Origin: Nothopassalora personata
Taxonomy: Eukaryota > Ascomycota > Dothideomycetes > Mycosphaerellales > Mycosphaerellaceae
Assembly (NCBI GenBank): GCA_033816765.1
Contig: CM066293.1
Location: 3,100,001 to 3,164,000 of the forward strand
Direction of reading: 5' to 3'
DNA length: 64,000 nt
Made by a program: the position numbers and the translations under genes. Under the pieces are notes generated by a model that saw only the letters and a program-made list of their open reading frames with translations, did no database searches and was not told the origin of the DNA. This document shows positions 13,184-24,916 of this stretch, piece by piece; position 1 is the first letter of the stretch, and the number at the start of each line of letters is the position of its first letter.

Positions 13184-13957
13184 GATTGATTGATTATTGA
13201 TTGATTATTCCATTAACGTGCTATTTGAGTCAAAGACTATGCAACACGGGTCTCGAGAACGAGACCAAAATTTGAGAGAAGGAGAAAAGCCCCGTCGTAC
13301 CCCGGACGTAAAAACTCCTTAAAAGATGCGAGCAACGCTCGCTATTCGAACCGTAAATCGAATATATTGCGGCGTAGTACGCGCGTACCCGGTAGTCGTG
13401 TCTTGTCGAGAATTGCGGTTTGTCGCCTTGCCCCGGGCGAGACAAGTTTTGCGCCCGTGTCTCGTTCTTGTTTTAAAAAGCCAAGCCGGCCGTACCCGTA
13501 CGCACCGAGCAAAATCCCAAGAAACACCCGTTGCCTCTGTTTCAATCCAGTCGCGTTCTCCGGTCTCGAGTGTAGCTCCTCGGTCGCAGTGGCCTCGCTG
13601 TCGTCCCCCCCTCGGCCTCTCTTGGTTCCAGCCGTGCAGTATACGTGGTTTGCGCCCCTAAACGCCTCTCTTGGTTCCAGCCGGCAGTTTACGTGGTTTG
13701 CCGGGACGACAGGTAGACAGCGCCTTCGTTGTTCGAGCGACGTGTACGCTATGTACGTCGCTTTCCCTTCTCGCAGTTCCGGAGTTCTTGTTTGTAGATT
13801 TTGAGCGTATCTCGTTCGTTCGGTTCGTCCGACCTGTCTTTTCTTGTTTCGAGTCGAGTAGGCTTGTATTTTTCGAGAGAGAGAGTCTTAGTTTCTCTTC
13901 GTCGTAACGAAGATACTTACGTCGTCCGCCGCGTGAAGGCGCTCTCTATAGGACGAC
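13184..13957 (-). mobile_element. Non-LTR (LINE/SINE-like) element, copy 1
   Basis: Copy of the element at 54135-54895 with an extended tail. It is GC-richer than its RIP-mutated surroundings and unmutated. On the minus strand it ends in an AATC-type tail. It contains a near-tandem duplication at about 13616-13702, where CCTCTCTTGGTTCCAGCC occurs twice. The overlapping open frames on both strands carry no reverse-transcriptase motif that I recognise. Confidence 0.55.
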
Positions 13958-16800
13958 AAAGTAAACGGGAAGTTACGACTCGTACAAGACTATAGGAAGT
14001 TAAACGAGATTACGATTAAGAACCGATACCCGCTACCTAACATCGAAGAAGCATAAGATAGATTAACCGGATCGGACTAGTACACGAAGATTGACCTACG
14101 AGATGCCTTCTATACTATACGAATAGTAGAAGGAGAAGAATGGAAAACCGCTTTTAGAACAAGATACGGACTCTACGAATTCTTAGTTATGCTAATGGGA
14201 TTAACTAACGCACCCGCATCTTGCTAGGACCTTGTTGACGAAACACTTAGAGACCTACTTAACGTATACGTTATCGCCTATATAGACGACATACTAGTCT
14301 ATACGAAAGGACCCCTATAGGAACACATAAGACAAGTCTAAGACGTCTTCGAACGACTTACGCAATTAGGATTTAAGACGGCACCCGAGAAATGCGAATT
14401 CTATAAGAAAGAAGTTAAATTCTTAGGCTTCATTATTAGTACTATAGGGATAACGATCGACCCTACGAAGACACAGTCAATTAGAGAATAGCTAGAACTA
14501 AAAACAGTTAAGAATGTACAATTATATCTTAGAGTAGCAAATTATGACCGGAAATTTATTAAGGATTACGTAAAAACAGTAGCACTAATAACGATACTTA
14601 CGAGCAAAGACGTTAACTAGAAATAGGGAAAAGAATAGATTAAAGCATTTAAGAAACTTAAAGAATAATACGCTTTAGCCCCTACGCTTCGACTATTCGA
14701 TAGTAGTAAGGAAGTCTACATCGAGACTAATACGTCTAATATAGCAATAGGCTCGTGTCTAATATAGACACACGATAGGAAGAAGACACCTAGTAGCCTA
14801 TTACTCCCGGAAAATAACTATAGCGGAATAGAACTACGACATCTATAATAAAGAGCTTCTAGCTATTGTTACTACTATATAATATTAGAGAGTATACGTC
14901 GAGGGCCTACTAAAGTTAACGGTTCTTTCTAACTATAAGAATCTTACGTACTTTACGACGATAAAGGAACTTACCCGAAGGTAAGCCCGCTAGTCGGAGC
15001 TACTAGGGTAGTATAAGTTCGAAATTAAATATACTCTAGGAAGGGAGAATAGCCGCGTAGACGCGCTAAGCTAAAGAAGCGACTATATAGAAGGAAAAGA
15101 ACTAGTATAACATAAAATACTAAAGACAAACCCCGACGGAAGTCTTAGTATAAACACGAGAGAATTTAATAACATCGTATACATACTAGGCGATAAGGAT
15201 AAACAGTTCCCTATATCTTAAGGAAAATATTAAGTACCGAAGGATTAAGAAGAAGAGTATATACGACAATATCACAATAGACTAACTTATAGACACCCTA
15301 GAACTTTAAAAACAATAGACCTAATATAACGTAGCTTCTTATTCCTATAGATAAGACTTAAGGTGTTACGCTACATTAAACGATACGTACACTACTAATA
15401 AAACAAGGCTACGAGACATACGAAATACGGTTACCTACAGTTTAGGACACTACTAACGAAACTATAGGACGAAGTTATAATAGACTTTATTACGAAACTC
15501 CTACCGTTAAAGGATTAAGTTACGAAACAACTATATAACATAATACTAGTTATAGTTAATAGACTCACGAAATACGTATACTTCATTTCTACATTAGAAA
15601 CATATAACGTAGAGGAGCTCGGATACCTCGTACTAGATAGACTTATCCGATACTACGGATTCCCCTAAGCGTTTATAACGGATAGAGATAAGCTATTTCT
15701 ATTAAACTACTAGAAAACGTTATATTACGGACACACTTATTCGCTACGAACGATAAGGGTTTATATAGGCTACGAGGTAGTAGGACTAAGGATAAGCGAC
15801 TTAGATTAGGACTAAGGATAAGCGACTTAGATCAGTTATGCTAAGACATAGTACTATATAGACGACGCTCTTTTATAAGTAGGTAGGAGCCTCGTACTTA
15901 ACTTATTTTAAGTATATACTATATACTATTTAGATTTACTACCTTTATAACGAGAGAGACATTACTATAAAGATACTAAGCCTATATTGTAATAACGTTA
16001 TAGCGGATCCTAATAGCTTATAGGAACGATTGGAATTAAACATAAGCTATTAATAGCTTATTATCTAGAAATAGACGGATAAACTAAAAGGATGAATTAG
16101 ACGCTAGAATAATACCTACGATACTATATTAACTACGTATAAGATAACTAGGTTTTATTACTGCTCATAGCGTAGATTGTACTAAACAACTATAAATTGG
16201 AGATAACTTTAACGACGCTATTCTATATAAACTTTAGTAAAGATCTAAACCTATTCGGAACACCTAGATCCTACCTATAAGCCGAAAGAGTAATCGTAAC
16301 GATAGATACTCTTAAGGAAGTGTATAAAGAAACACGTAAGGCGATCGAAGATACATAACAAAAATTGTCTTAGTAACGGTAAGATACGAGAAAAATAGCA
16401 CCTCTACTAAAAGAGGGAGATAAGGTCTATCTCCTTATAAAAAACTTAAGAATAAGGAGATAGACTAAGAAACTAGATTACGTTAAGGTCGGACTATTTT
16501 TATGGATAAAGTTATAGGACTAGTTAACTACCGCCTACGACTACTACCTAACGCGAAAATCTACCTAGTCTTCTACATTTCTAAGTTAGAACCCGTAGAC
16601 GCTAAAACACCTTACTAGGAAAGCTTCTATTTCGAGCTAGAAGTAGAAAATAAATTTAAAGTCAAAAAAATCCTAGATAAGAGAGGTTAGCGATACCTTG
16701 TTAAATAGAAAGAATACAATAAATGAGAAAATACCTAGGAACTAGAAAGAAACCTACGAAACTATTAATAAAAATTCTAACAATTCCTAAGAAATAGGAC
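13958..16800 (+). pseudogene. pol fragment (RT to chromodomain), RIP-dead, copy 1
   Basis: Copy of 54896-57738. It begins inside RT ([11 protein letters not shown] equivalent). The catalytic YIDDI is near 14279-14295. RNase H, integrase and a decayed chromodomain follow. An unrelated AT-rich insert of about 300 bp interrupts the integrase near 15725-16020, with short tandem copies of AGGACTAAGGATAAGCGACTT at 15780-15830. Confidence 0.75.
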
Positions 16801-16819
16801 TTATATAGCTACCCGGTAG

Positions 16820-17294
16820 AACTAGAGGGAATAGAAAAATCGATCGCGTTATTAACAAAATTAATAGAGGACTATACTATAGGAGATAGGCTAACGGTTA
16901 CATCTGCGGTAGGATAATTAATATCCTTAATCTTACTAGAAGCCTCTATTTCGGCCTCTAAGTAAAGCGCCTTCTTACGCGCGCGCTCCTCCGCTTAGCG
17001 AAGTATAGCCTTATCCCGCATTAGCCGCGCTAGGACTTCCGTAAGATCCTCCTCGTCTTTCTCGACCTTCTTCCGATACTCCTCGCGAGTCTTATTAAGA
17101 GACTCCTAGGATAGATTTACATACTTACGCCTACGACGAACGTACTCCGAATACCGTAGACGAAAATTTCCCTCTATAGTAACGTAGGAAAGCCCGTTAA
17201 AGAAATAATAATCGTAAGCAAGATCTACTAGACGGCCGTATTCGTTAATTTCCTTTACTAACCGAAGGCGATTTTTAGAGGAAGAAGAAGACAT
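16820..17294 (-). pseudogene. Antisense accessory ORF of element C, RIP-dead, copy 1
   Basis: ATG at 17294. Sixty-two codons remain open (MSSSSSKNRLRL... to VNLS), followed by a TAG and further coiled-coil-like codons. Tyr residues stand where the intact homologue at 24992-25531 has its Cys array. The orientation is opposite to pol. An identical copy is at 57758-58232. Confidence 0.65.
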
Positions 17295-17372
17295 CGTTAC
17301 TAGTCTACGATAAGGGGCTACTACATTATCTTATATAAGCTTCGGGACGAAGCTAGACTAGAAGGGGGATAG

Positions 17373-17763
17373 TGTTACGGATCGGATAAAAGCCGTAACG
17401 GTAGACGTAGTCGGTTAGATAAACCGGATTACGTGCGCCGTACGAGATTACTCGCTTACTAGTAACTTAGTAATTTAAGATTACTCGCTTACTAGTAACT
17501 TAGTAACTCGAGGTTACTCGCTTACTAGTAACTTAGTAATCTAAGAATTGTAGACTAAGAGTCTCCTTTATATTTAGGAACGCTAAGAAACCCTTATAGC
17601 TTCGAGGCGTTTAACTTATATTATAACCTTACTAATTAGAATTCGACTATTTCCTTAGTAAATTACCTACCTTACCCTTTGTCTATCTACTCTCTAAAGA
17701 AGCCCGATCCGAGTAACGTAACTAGTCTTGAATAGAGGTAGTTATTAAACAAGGTTTATAATA
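17373..17763 (+). repeat. 3' LTR of element C, copied
   Basis: Copy of 58311-58701 inside the 9.4-kb insertion. It starts TGTTACGG, ends TATAATA (RIP of TAACA) and is followed by ATAAG. It has three 33-bp units. The polypurine tract GAAGGGGGATAG and the hairpin AGCTTCG-GGA-CGAAGCT (17338-17354) lie just upstream. Confidence 0.8.
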
Positions 17764-18717
17764 ATAAGGCCTATAACTTGTATTAAAGCTTACCTAATAG
17801 TTATATACACTTATAACGTAATAACCTTATATACTTAGCGTAAATATAGCCTATATCTAACTTCTTAATCCTTCTAGTAACTCTCTCTTTTATAATCTAC
17901 TTCGTACTGCCGTTAATCTCCTTACTAGGTAGCCTCCTTAGCTTAGTTAGTTACCCTTAACTACTATATTAGGATACAACTACATCCTAGAATACTAGAA
18001 TAAAAGCATTAGAACTCTTAAAATAGAGCCTATTTTAGAAGTTTAGACACCTATACTACTTAATTTAGGTCTAGTCGAGCCTAAGAACGCGCTACCTCTA
18101 CTAACTATACTAGAAGATATACCCTTAAACCCTAGAAACACGTCTAATATAACTATCGAAGAGTTTAAAGAACTCCTTAAGGTAAGTAGGGAGATAGACT
18201 ATAAATCCGATACTAAGCTATTTAGTAGCCTAAGAAAGAAGTACGGGGTAAAGAAGACCTCTATAAAAGAGGTATTAGAGGAGAAGTAAAAAGCTTAGAA
18301 TAAGGCGTATAAGGACTCTAAGTAGAAAAGCTAACTCTGAAACTACGTCTATAGGTTACTTAAGGCCCTTACTAAAGGACGAAGGCCTCGACTCCCTAGA
18401 TTTAACCTTAGAGAGAAAAAATAAAGGTTTTAAGCCTATCCTTAGCCTTATTAAGGAATTTTTAGGTATCCGCGGCGACCTTAGTAAGGATTCTAAGGTA
18501 TAAATTAATAAGTAGTCCCTAGAATAGTATAAGAGTACTACTCTAGAAAATAAGGACTATATACCTACCTACGACATTAATAACCTTACTAAGCTACTTT
18601 AGGGTATTTAAAAGAGTATAATTAAGTCTACTCTAAAGAAGGGAATAGCCTCTAAAAAGAGAGAGGCACCCTAAGACGAAGAGAGTAATAAAGAAGAGAC
18701 CGTAAAGAAGAAGATAA
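17764..18717. other. RIP-mutated flank with unidentified broken ORF, copy 1
   Basis: TA-rich. From about 18100 to 18715 a plus-strand frame rich in Lys, Glu and Leu can be followed through TAG/TAA stops (EEFKELLKVSREIDYK is readable), suggesting a coiled-coil or Gag-like protein of an old repeat. I do not recognise the family. Confidence 0.35.
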
Positions 18718-18923
18718 TGTCACGATCCAAGCGTGCACCGGCGCTGCAGCCCAATTAAACCTAAGGCAGCAGCCGCTAAGAATCAGGTGACATTAATTAG
18801 TTACCTGCAGCCTTTTCATAAGTAGCCCCTTCAATTCTAGCTTAGACACATGCAATCTACTATCTGCTTTTAAGACACCTTTATGAGCCCATTTCATGAC
18901 TTTTAACCACTTGCAACGTGATA
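18718..18923 (+). mobile_element. Solo LTR with TSD GATAA, copy 1
   Basis: Starts TGTCACGATCC, ends ACGTGATA, and is flanked by GATAA at 18713-18717 and 18924-18928. It is related to the solo LTR at 166-383 in the opposite orientation. The identical copy at 59656-59861 is part of the source segment. Confidence 0.8.
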
Positions 18924-20185
18924 GATAAAGGGTACTATTAATAGTTAGGAGGGAGTTATTAAGGACCTTATCTATAAAATTGAGGGTAATATAAATAAGG
19001 TTATAAAGGATATAAAGGTCCTTAGCGCTAAGGTTACTCTACTTAGTTCCTATATAGAGTAAGGAGGTATATAAAGCGCTAGGATAATATATAGATAGTA
19101 GGTTTTAAGGGTAATATAACCTAATTAAGTATAGTAATTACTTATCTTTAGGAAATGAGATTAGGCACCTAAATTATAGGGATTAAGGGCTTCTTATTAA
19201 AAGAAGACTTATATAAGCACCTTAAGGGTACTACTACTTATAATAAACATAGTTTTTTATACCCTAACTTCTAGACTTAATACCCTAGTTCTAAACTTCT
19301 ATCTCTACTAGTTTTATATATAGCCTTATAGATAAGCTCCTCCTCTTTATAATAGATAGTAGCGACTATATTATAAAGATAACGCAAAAATAATAGGTAA
19401 TACGCGTATTATATTAGATGTTATTATTAAGCTATACAATATTACTAGGTTGTCTAATACCCGCTTTACGGGTATATAGGGACTAATACGGCTACCTATT
19501 TAGCGCTATAGCAGTGCTACCTATTTAGTAGTAGTATTAAGTAATTAACTTAATCTGTTTTAACTACATACTTAATAAATTATCCCTTTAGGTTAATTAA
19601 GTAAGGTAGTAAAACACCTAAGTAAGTAATATTTAATATTGTTAGTTAAGCTAAGTAAGTAAATAAGTAAATATGTTATAGTATACTATAATCTCTACTA
19701 CGAAATAAAAGGTACATACCGTAGTTTCTTAGTATAAACATAGAATATATACGAAATAGCTCTATATCTATTACTTAGCTACGACCTTAGCCGCTATAAC
19801 CCCGTAGCTCCGTAACCGTGTAATCCCGTAATCCTATAATCCCGTAACTCTACAATCCTATACCCGGTAATCCCGTAACCTTATAACCCGTAACCCTAAG
19901 AATTAATAATACGTATAGACAATACCGGATCTATACCTCCTCTATAACCTACGGTTATATATACTTCCTAGTACTTAATCGTAGAAGATATAAGATATAA
20001 AGAAAACGATCTACCTACGAGGGTACCGCTAGGCCTTTAAATATATTAATAGTGCAAAAATCTCATATTTTACCTAGTTAAGCAAGTTAAGTTAGTCAAG
20101 TATAGGCCTTTAATATTAGTTAAGCAAGTAACTAGTTATTCATCTAAGCAAGTATCGCATTTTGCGTCAGTTAAGTAACTTGATT
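18924..20185. other. AT-rich intergenic DNA, copy 1
   Basis: No gene seen. It contains TAAGTAAGT-type direct repeats near 19600-19675, a short CCCGTAA-rich tandem region near 19800-19905, and GTTAAGCAAGT repeats near 20085-20165. Composition switches sharply to normal GC at about 20190. Confidence 0.5.
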
Positions 20186-21858
20186 GCTTGATGACAGCAC
20201 TGTGCCTCTTACGCTTCCTGCCTTTACTAGGATGGGCATGTGGCCCGGCATCAACGCTTTCGAGGCAGCCGCCTATGGCTCACCTTACGTGCCAAGCGAA
20301 CGTGAGATCAGGCCTCTTCTCGCCCAGTGGAGCGTACAGAACCTCGGCCAGGCGGTACTGGTCGGTGCGGCTGCTGTGTTTGGTGCAGCAGCTGTGTTGT
20401 CATGAGCACAATTCAGGTTCGAGTACCATTTATACATCCCTGATCTGTCTCTCTGGGTCCCCATAATCAACTCTGGCAGTATCAGCTGTCCTGGGCTGTT
20501 CATATACAGCATTGGATGCTCTCGTCGAATGCCAAAACTGAAATTCGAGCAGCCTCCGAATCTGGTACACCAGTGAGCACCAGGCAGCAGGCACGGCTCC
20601 TCAGGCAACAATCATGCCTCTCAAACTGGAAGCGAATGACCCTATACGTTGTTACTCGATTACGGTATTGCTGCCAGGGGCATAGTGCAATTGCCGCTGC
20701 TTGGAAAGCGGAGGAACGAAATACAACGTCAGTCACGGAAGCAATGAAGGTCGGCACAACTCCTAGAATCGCGTTCGCGGTATCTTTGCAATAATTTTCT
20801 GCCCAAAGTCTTGGTCTTCCCCTCCGTCAATAGTTAGTACACCAAATCTGGCGCCTGGACAGCAAATTTGAGATCACCGTGAAGGGCGAGTCGAGCATTC
20901 ACCCTCCAGGTATGTCATGTCACCTTCGTGGTTACCGAGGATCTTGTCTCCGAGACAGTGCCTTGACTCGAAGATCGCACTAACACTCTCACAGCCAAAA
21001 GCGATGTATTGGACGTAAAAATTCCTCAGAAACACCGAGAGAAAGAAGTCGCCGCCCAAAATGTCGTCGCAAGCTTGAACCCCAGAGCAATACTGTGGCC
21101 ACCGCGCATCGAGAAGGGTTGACCGTTCGAGGAGATCGGTGTCGATCGACTGGTCCTTCCGAGGGCTCCCGCCATTCCTCCAACCTCGAGCTTCTCTGTC
21201 ATCAAGTCGCTCAGGTTAAATCAGTGCTCCATGCGAAGTACAACCAGGACACATACTGATCAAGGACCTGACCAATTATATGCCACCGCTACCAGCTGAC
21301 CGGAACAAGGCGTCCTGTCAAAGTCTATCTCTAGGTCCCCTCTCCTCCACAAAAGCCTGCTGCGTCGATCTTTTTTGTCGCATCTCAAGAATATCGATCC
21401 AACAGGAACAGGCACGGTACAGCGAGCAGGTACGTGTAGCGTGCGCAGACAAGCATATCCCCAGCGATGTCTTCCAAATCATCTTGCTAGTTATCTTCGA
21501 ATCATTCATGCACAAAGATTCTACTTCGCCAATTGCAAGGCGATAATGCAGTTCTAGACCCTTCGTGCCACCTGATGCGCCCCGCAACGGCACTCTTCCT
21601 TTCCACCAGACCAACGGCTCTGGCGCAGATCATGCACTGGGAACGCTCGAGGCGTCTGCCGGCAAGACGGAACTTTGGGAGCTGTCCTTGCTGCTCATGG
21701 CAACGATGCGAAGTGGGAGGAGTTGCGAACCGCGCTTAAGGTAGAGGTCCGCGCCAGTTCTGTTGTCGTTCTTCTGCAAGTACTCTCACATTGCCGAGAG
21801 AGCTGTGTCGAAACACTCAATAGAGCACACCAGCAGTCCACATCCGTAATCAGCCAAC
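20186..21858. other. Normal-composition host DNA upstream of catalase-like gene, copy 1
   Basis: Copy of 61124-62796. Near 20190-20405 a plus-strand frame ends in a Trp/Asn/Gly/Ala-rich helix (WSVQNLGQAVLVGAAAVFGA) that looks like the C terminus of a small membrane protein, loosely like DUF1772. Its 5' part is missing, cut at the AT-rich boundary. The remaining 1.4 kb shows only short overlapping frames and is best read as intergenic plus promoter. Confidence 0.4.
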
Positions 21859-22585
21859 ATGGGTTCGATCGAACAAGACAAGTACATCCGCTGGGATGCA
21901 AAGGGCGTCGAATATGAGCAGGAAGGCGAGCTCGACAAAATCTGGGAAGTGTCGAAGCAGTTCAACCGTCTGCAGATGATGAACTTCAACGAGCACATGC
22001 ACTGTCTGCGAGGAACCCACTTAAAGACCCAAGGATGTGTCATTGGCAAGCTCAAGGTCCATGAACACCTTCCTGCCCACCTCGCACAGGGCATGTTCTC
22101 GAAGGGTGGCACATACGACTGCATCATGCGATACTCCTCGCTCACACCCAAGATCGTCCCGGACAACATCCCGGCACCACGAGGAATCGGCATCAAGGTG
22201 TTTGGCGTTGAGGGCGAGAAGATTTGGGGCGAGGACAAGAAGACTCAGGACTTCACCTTCAACAACTACCCGGTTCTTGAGCTCCGAACTCCAGTTGCAA
22301 CCTGCGAGATTGCGGATTCGCTCGAGCGCAACTGGAACACTTTGGATAAGTTTGCACAGGAGCTTGGCGAGCGACCAGATGCTGAAGTTGCAACTCTTCC
22401 GGCAAGACTTGACCGCCAGCACAGTGAGTTTACACTTGGTCGTACTCCGTGACTTTCATGCTGACAATGAAGCAGTGGTCGCCATGCGCGAATGGTCCCA
22501 ATCCGCATACCGGTACGGCGACTATGTCGCCAAGTTCGGCGTCTTCCCCAAGGGCGAAGCCCAGAAGAAGATCGAGAAAGTTTAA
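21859..22585 (+). pseudogene. Truncated catalase-like gene copy
   Basis: Copy of exon 1 (21859-22423), the 52-bp intron (22424-22475) and the first 106 bases of exon 2 of the gene at 62797-63997. The insertion boundary replaces the rest: after the codons for IEKV the C element sequence supplies TAA at 22583-22585, giving a 224-residue product if spliced. It lacks the C-terminal heme-side half (about 158 residues), so catalase-like heme binding is not expected. The whole upstream region is copied too, so it could still be transcribed. Confidence 0.85.
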
Positions 22586-24200
22586 GGCTAAGTTAAAGCG
22601 CTACGGTAGAGATACTAGCACGCTTAACGCCTTAATATAGGTAGCTATCCTCTTAGATGATTAGTTATATAAGCTAAACTAAGGGAAGCGGTATACGAGG
22701 AACTTAGGAAGATCTTTCTAACCTAGTAACGATAGAGTTAGGAACGGTATGTTAGGAACCGCTGTACGTTATCCCAACTGGGCTTGGATCTTTGCAGTGA
22801 TGTCTCTGACTCGTTGAGAAGGTAGTGGTCCCAAACAGTATATGGTGTATACTTAAAATGAGTTGAGCACGAGGCTCCTATCTACTTGTAAAAGAGCGTC
22901 GTCTATATAGTGCCTCCGCACGAGTGCGATCGGCCACCATGAGTCGCGCTATCACGAGCCCGATCCCTCTGGGTTATCGTTCTCGTCGTAGCCACGTGAT
23001 GTGTGCGATCCGCTTGTTAGACCCGAATCGCTCCTGCTCTTCGGTGATTGGTCTAAACCGTAACACCCTGATCAAGAGTGATCAGGACCGATCAGTCCTG
23101 ATCGCTCTGTCACGTGACTCCCCAGGCATCCATGTCTGCAGCTTCGTCTGGTTTCCTGCTCCGTTGTCCAACCATTTGCACCGATAACACTGTTCCGTAA
23201 CACGGTAGAATAAACAACAACGTCCGAGACCTAGATACGATAGATTAGGAAAGAACATTTAATAATACCGAACGAGGAAAGCTAATAAGGAAACAAGGAA
23301 AGACTAGATCTCTAAACTAAATAAGTTTAAGAGAAATACAAACTTACTATATATACGGTAAACTAGGCTATATAGCGAGGGACTATCGCGGTAAAAATAT
23401 AGTACGCCGCGAATAGTTTAATACGATATAACGACGAACTAGTAAATCTAAGAGTAGCGTTAGATCTTAAGGAGATACTAACTATACTCGGATAGTAGGG
23501 GAGAGAGCTAGTAATAAAAGGACGATACCTCTCCTAGACCCCTTAAAAGGAAGAGGAGGTTACTAAGGTTAGAGAAACCTACTACGATAGTTTAATATAA
23601 TAGTACAAAGAGTTAACTACGAGGTTAAAAACGACACTCAAAATAGTTATAGAAGCCTTTATTAGCGATTCTATTACTAAGACTCGTATTAGGTTTACTA
23701 CTCTACGAAGATAGGAGTAGGGTATTAGCCTTAGAAACTATAAGGGACCCTAGGAGCGATATATAGGTAAGACGCTACGCTCCGAAAGGTAGATACAGAT
23801 AAGTCCTACTTCGACGACGATAGAAGCGATAAGGAAAACTAAGACCTAGGATAGAACGGATTGTAGTTACCGGAACTATAGGAATAAAGTTAAGAAACTA
23901 CTAGGCTAGATACTATCGAGGAAGACTAGGATCCGGACGAATTAAGCGAAGAAGATTCCTCCGAAGGAGAAGAGAGTAATACTAACGACGATAATGAACA
24001 ACTAACCTTTACGATCGATATACCTAAGAAACTATATAGTATAATTATTTACCTATAACGAAGGCACGAAGAATTCCTACTAAAAATATTGGGACGGCGA
24101 ATACTATACCTAAACGAGTTCAATAAGACTCTTAACATACTACGAGTAATAGTTTAGACATATCTAATTATAAGTATTACGGAAAATCTCGTAATAGTAG
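22582..24200 (+). pseudogene. gag of element C, second part, RIP-dead
   Basis: Resumes the gag frame after the 9.4-kb insertion. It is interrupted at 22745-22749 by a solo LTR (22750-23202) and continues from 23203. The zinc-knuckle region is near 23340-23400 and the acidic region near 23880-23990. It stops inside the TENLATAI-equivalent motif at 24200, where the D LTR begins. Confidence 0.75.
22750..23202. mobile_element. Solo LTR with TSD CGGTA, not RIP-mutated
   Basis: A 453-bp insertion beginning TGTTAGGAAC and ending GTTCCGTAACA (imperfect terminal inverted repeats). It is flanked by CGGTA at 22745-22749 and 23203-23207. Internal GATCAGGACCGATCAG-type repeats and CACGTG motifs resemble the U3 regions of the other gypsy LTRs. 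Its clean composition inside RIP-dead gag shows recent insertion. Orientation is not certain. Confidence 0.8.
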
Positions 24201-24558
24201 TATTAACGACTAATAGGTTATGTTAACCTTAGATTTAGAGAGGGTCCCTTAGGTCTAACTTACCTAAATGTCATTTAGGTTTAATTAGACATTTAGGTAA
24301 GCTAGTAGGACCTAGTATAGCTATTAAGATATATACTACGTAGTTAAGTATTGTAAGCGTAGTATTAAGGCAACAATTCAATTTATACCTCTCGAGTAGA
24401 GGGTATAGGGGATTAAGTCCGGCAATCCTCTTATTTTATCTAGCTACTGCGCTGCTCGTTACGTAACCTAATTTTACGGTCCCGGGACCGGTAAATACCT
24501 CTACTTACATAAGCGCCGCTCTATACTACTACAACTCGGATAGGCCTATATAGGGTAG
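24201..24558 (+). repeat. 5' LTR of element D (part 1)
   Basis: Begins TATTAACG (RIP of TGTTAACG). It contains a perfect 14-bp inverted repeat, CTTACCTAAATGTC (24259-24272) and GACATTTAGGTAAG (24288-24301). The decayed palindrome core GGTCCCGGGACC lies at 24478-24489. It is split by gypsy A after 24558, and the last 12 bp are at 31522-31533. Confidence 0.8.
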
Positions 24559-24916
24559 TGTTATTGTCTCGTTCCAGGGCTAGTCTCAAAGAGAGATAAG
24601 TCAAGTCACGTGGCGGGATTATTCTTTGGAGAGGCTGAAGCAAGCTGAGCGAAGATGAATAATTGGAATAAGAGTTGTATTCCAATCAGTGAGATAGTAA
24701 CATGAGTTGAACGCATTAGAACCATAAGGGTTTCTAGCGTTCCTAAATACAAAGGAGATTCGTAGATCTCGGTGATCAGTCTGATCAGTCTGAGCATGAG
24801 CAGTCTGATCGCTCCAAGTCTGAGCGCTCAGGCAGGATGAGTCACGTGTTCGTCTTTGAGTCACGTGTTCGTCTTGTCATTATGATTCCAGGGTCCATGG
24901 GAATCATTCCGTAACA
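24559..24916 (-). repeat. 3' LTR of gypsy A (358 bp)
   Basis: Identical in structure to the 5' LTR except that it lacks one 24-bp unit of the U3 minisatellite near 24770-24805. U3 also carries the motif TCACGTGTTCGTCTT twice (24841-24875), with CACGTG palindromes that could be bHLH sites. A TATA-like GTATTTAGGAACG precedes the R region on the minus strand. Confidence 0.93.

Larger units (their letters stand above)
13184..22581 (-). mobile_element. 9.4-kb inserted copy of 54134-63519, with 13-bp TSD
   Basis: From 13196 to 22581 the sequence matches 54134-63519 at a constant offset of 40938, so there are no indels, and every frame compared gives the same translation in both places. The left end carries a longer TGAT/TGATT tail than the source copy. 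The insertion is flanked by TTAAGGCTAAGTT on both sides and splits the C gag. On the minus strand this looks like a LINE-type insertion: variable 5' start (inside catalase exon 2), simple-repeat 3' tail and 13-bp TSD. The intron of the captured gene fragment is retained, as expected for an antisense transcript or for DNA copying. Confidence 0.8.

Noticed and set aside
13326..13995. Several overlapping open frames of 60-145 codons in the non-LTR element (also at 54264-54933)
   Set aside because: They overlap on both strands, have low-complexity Ser/Arg-rich content and show no RT, endonuclease or Gag motif; they are a consequence of the unmutated GC-rich composition.
12200..17763. A compact 5.6-kb gypsy element with matching LTRs and ATAAG on both sides
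   Set aside because: The gag frame at 13183 resumes at 22582 with a 13-bp duplication, and the segment with the right LTR is part of the copy of 54134-63519. The match exists because the copy carries the true right end of the same element.
19798..19905. Telomere-like tandem repeats (CCCGTAA-rich tract)
   Set aside because: Units are irregular (CCCGTAATCC, CCCGTAACTC and others) and do not match TTAGGG-type fungal telomeres.
20188..21739. Multiple frames of 60-108 codons on both strands upstream of the catalase-like gene
   Set aside because: No coherent gene model, no recognisable domain apart from a weak C-terminal helix near 20300-20405, and frames on both strands overlap. Treated as intergenic.
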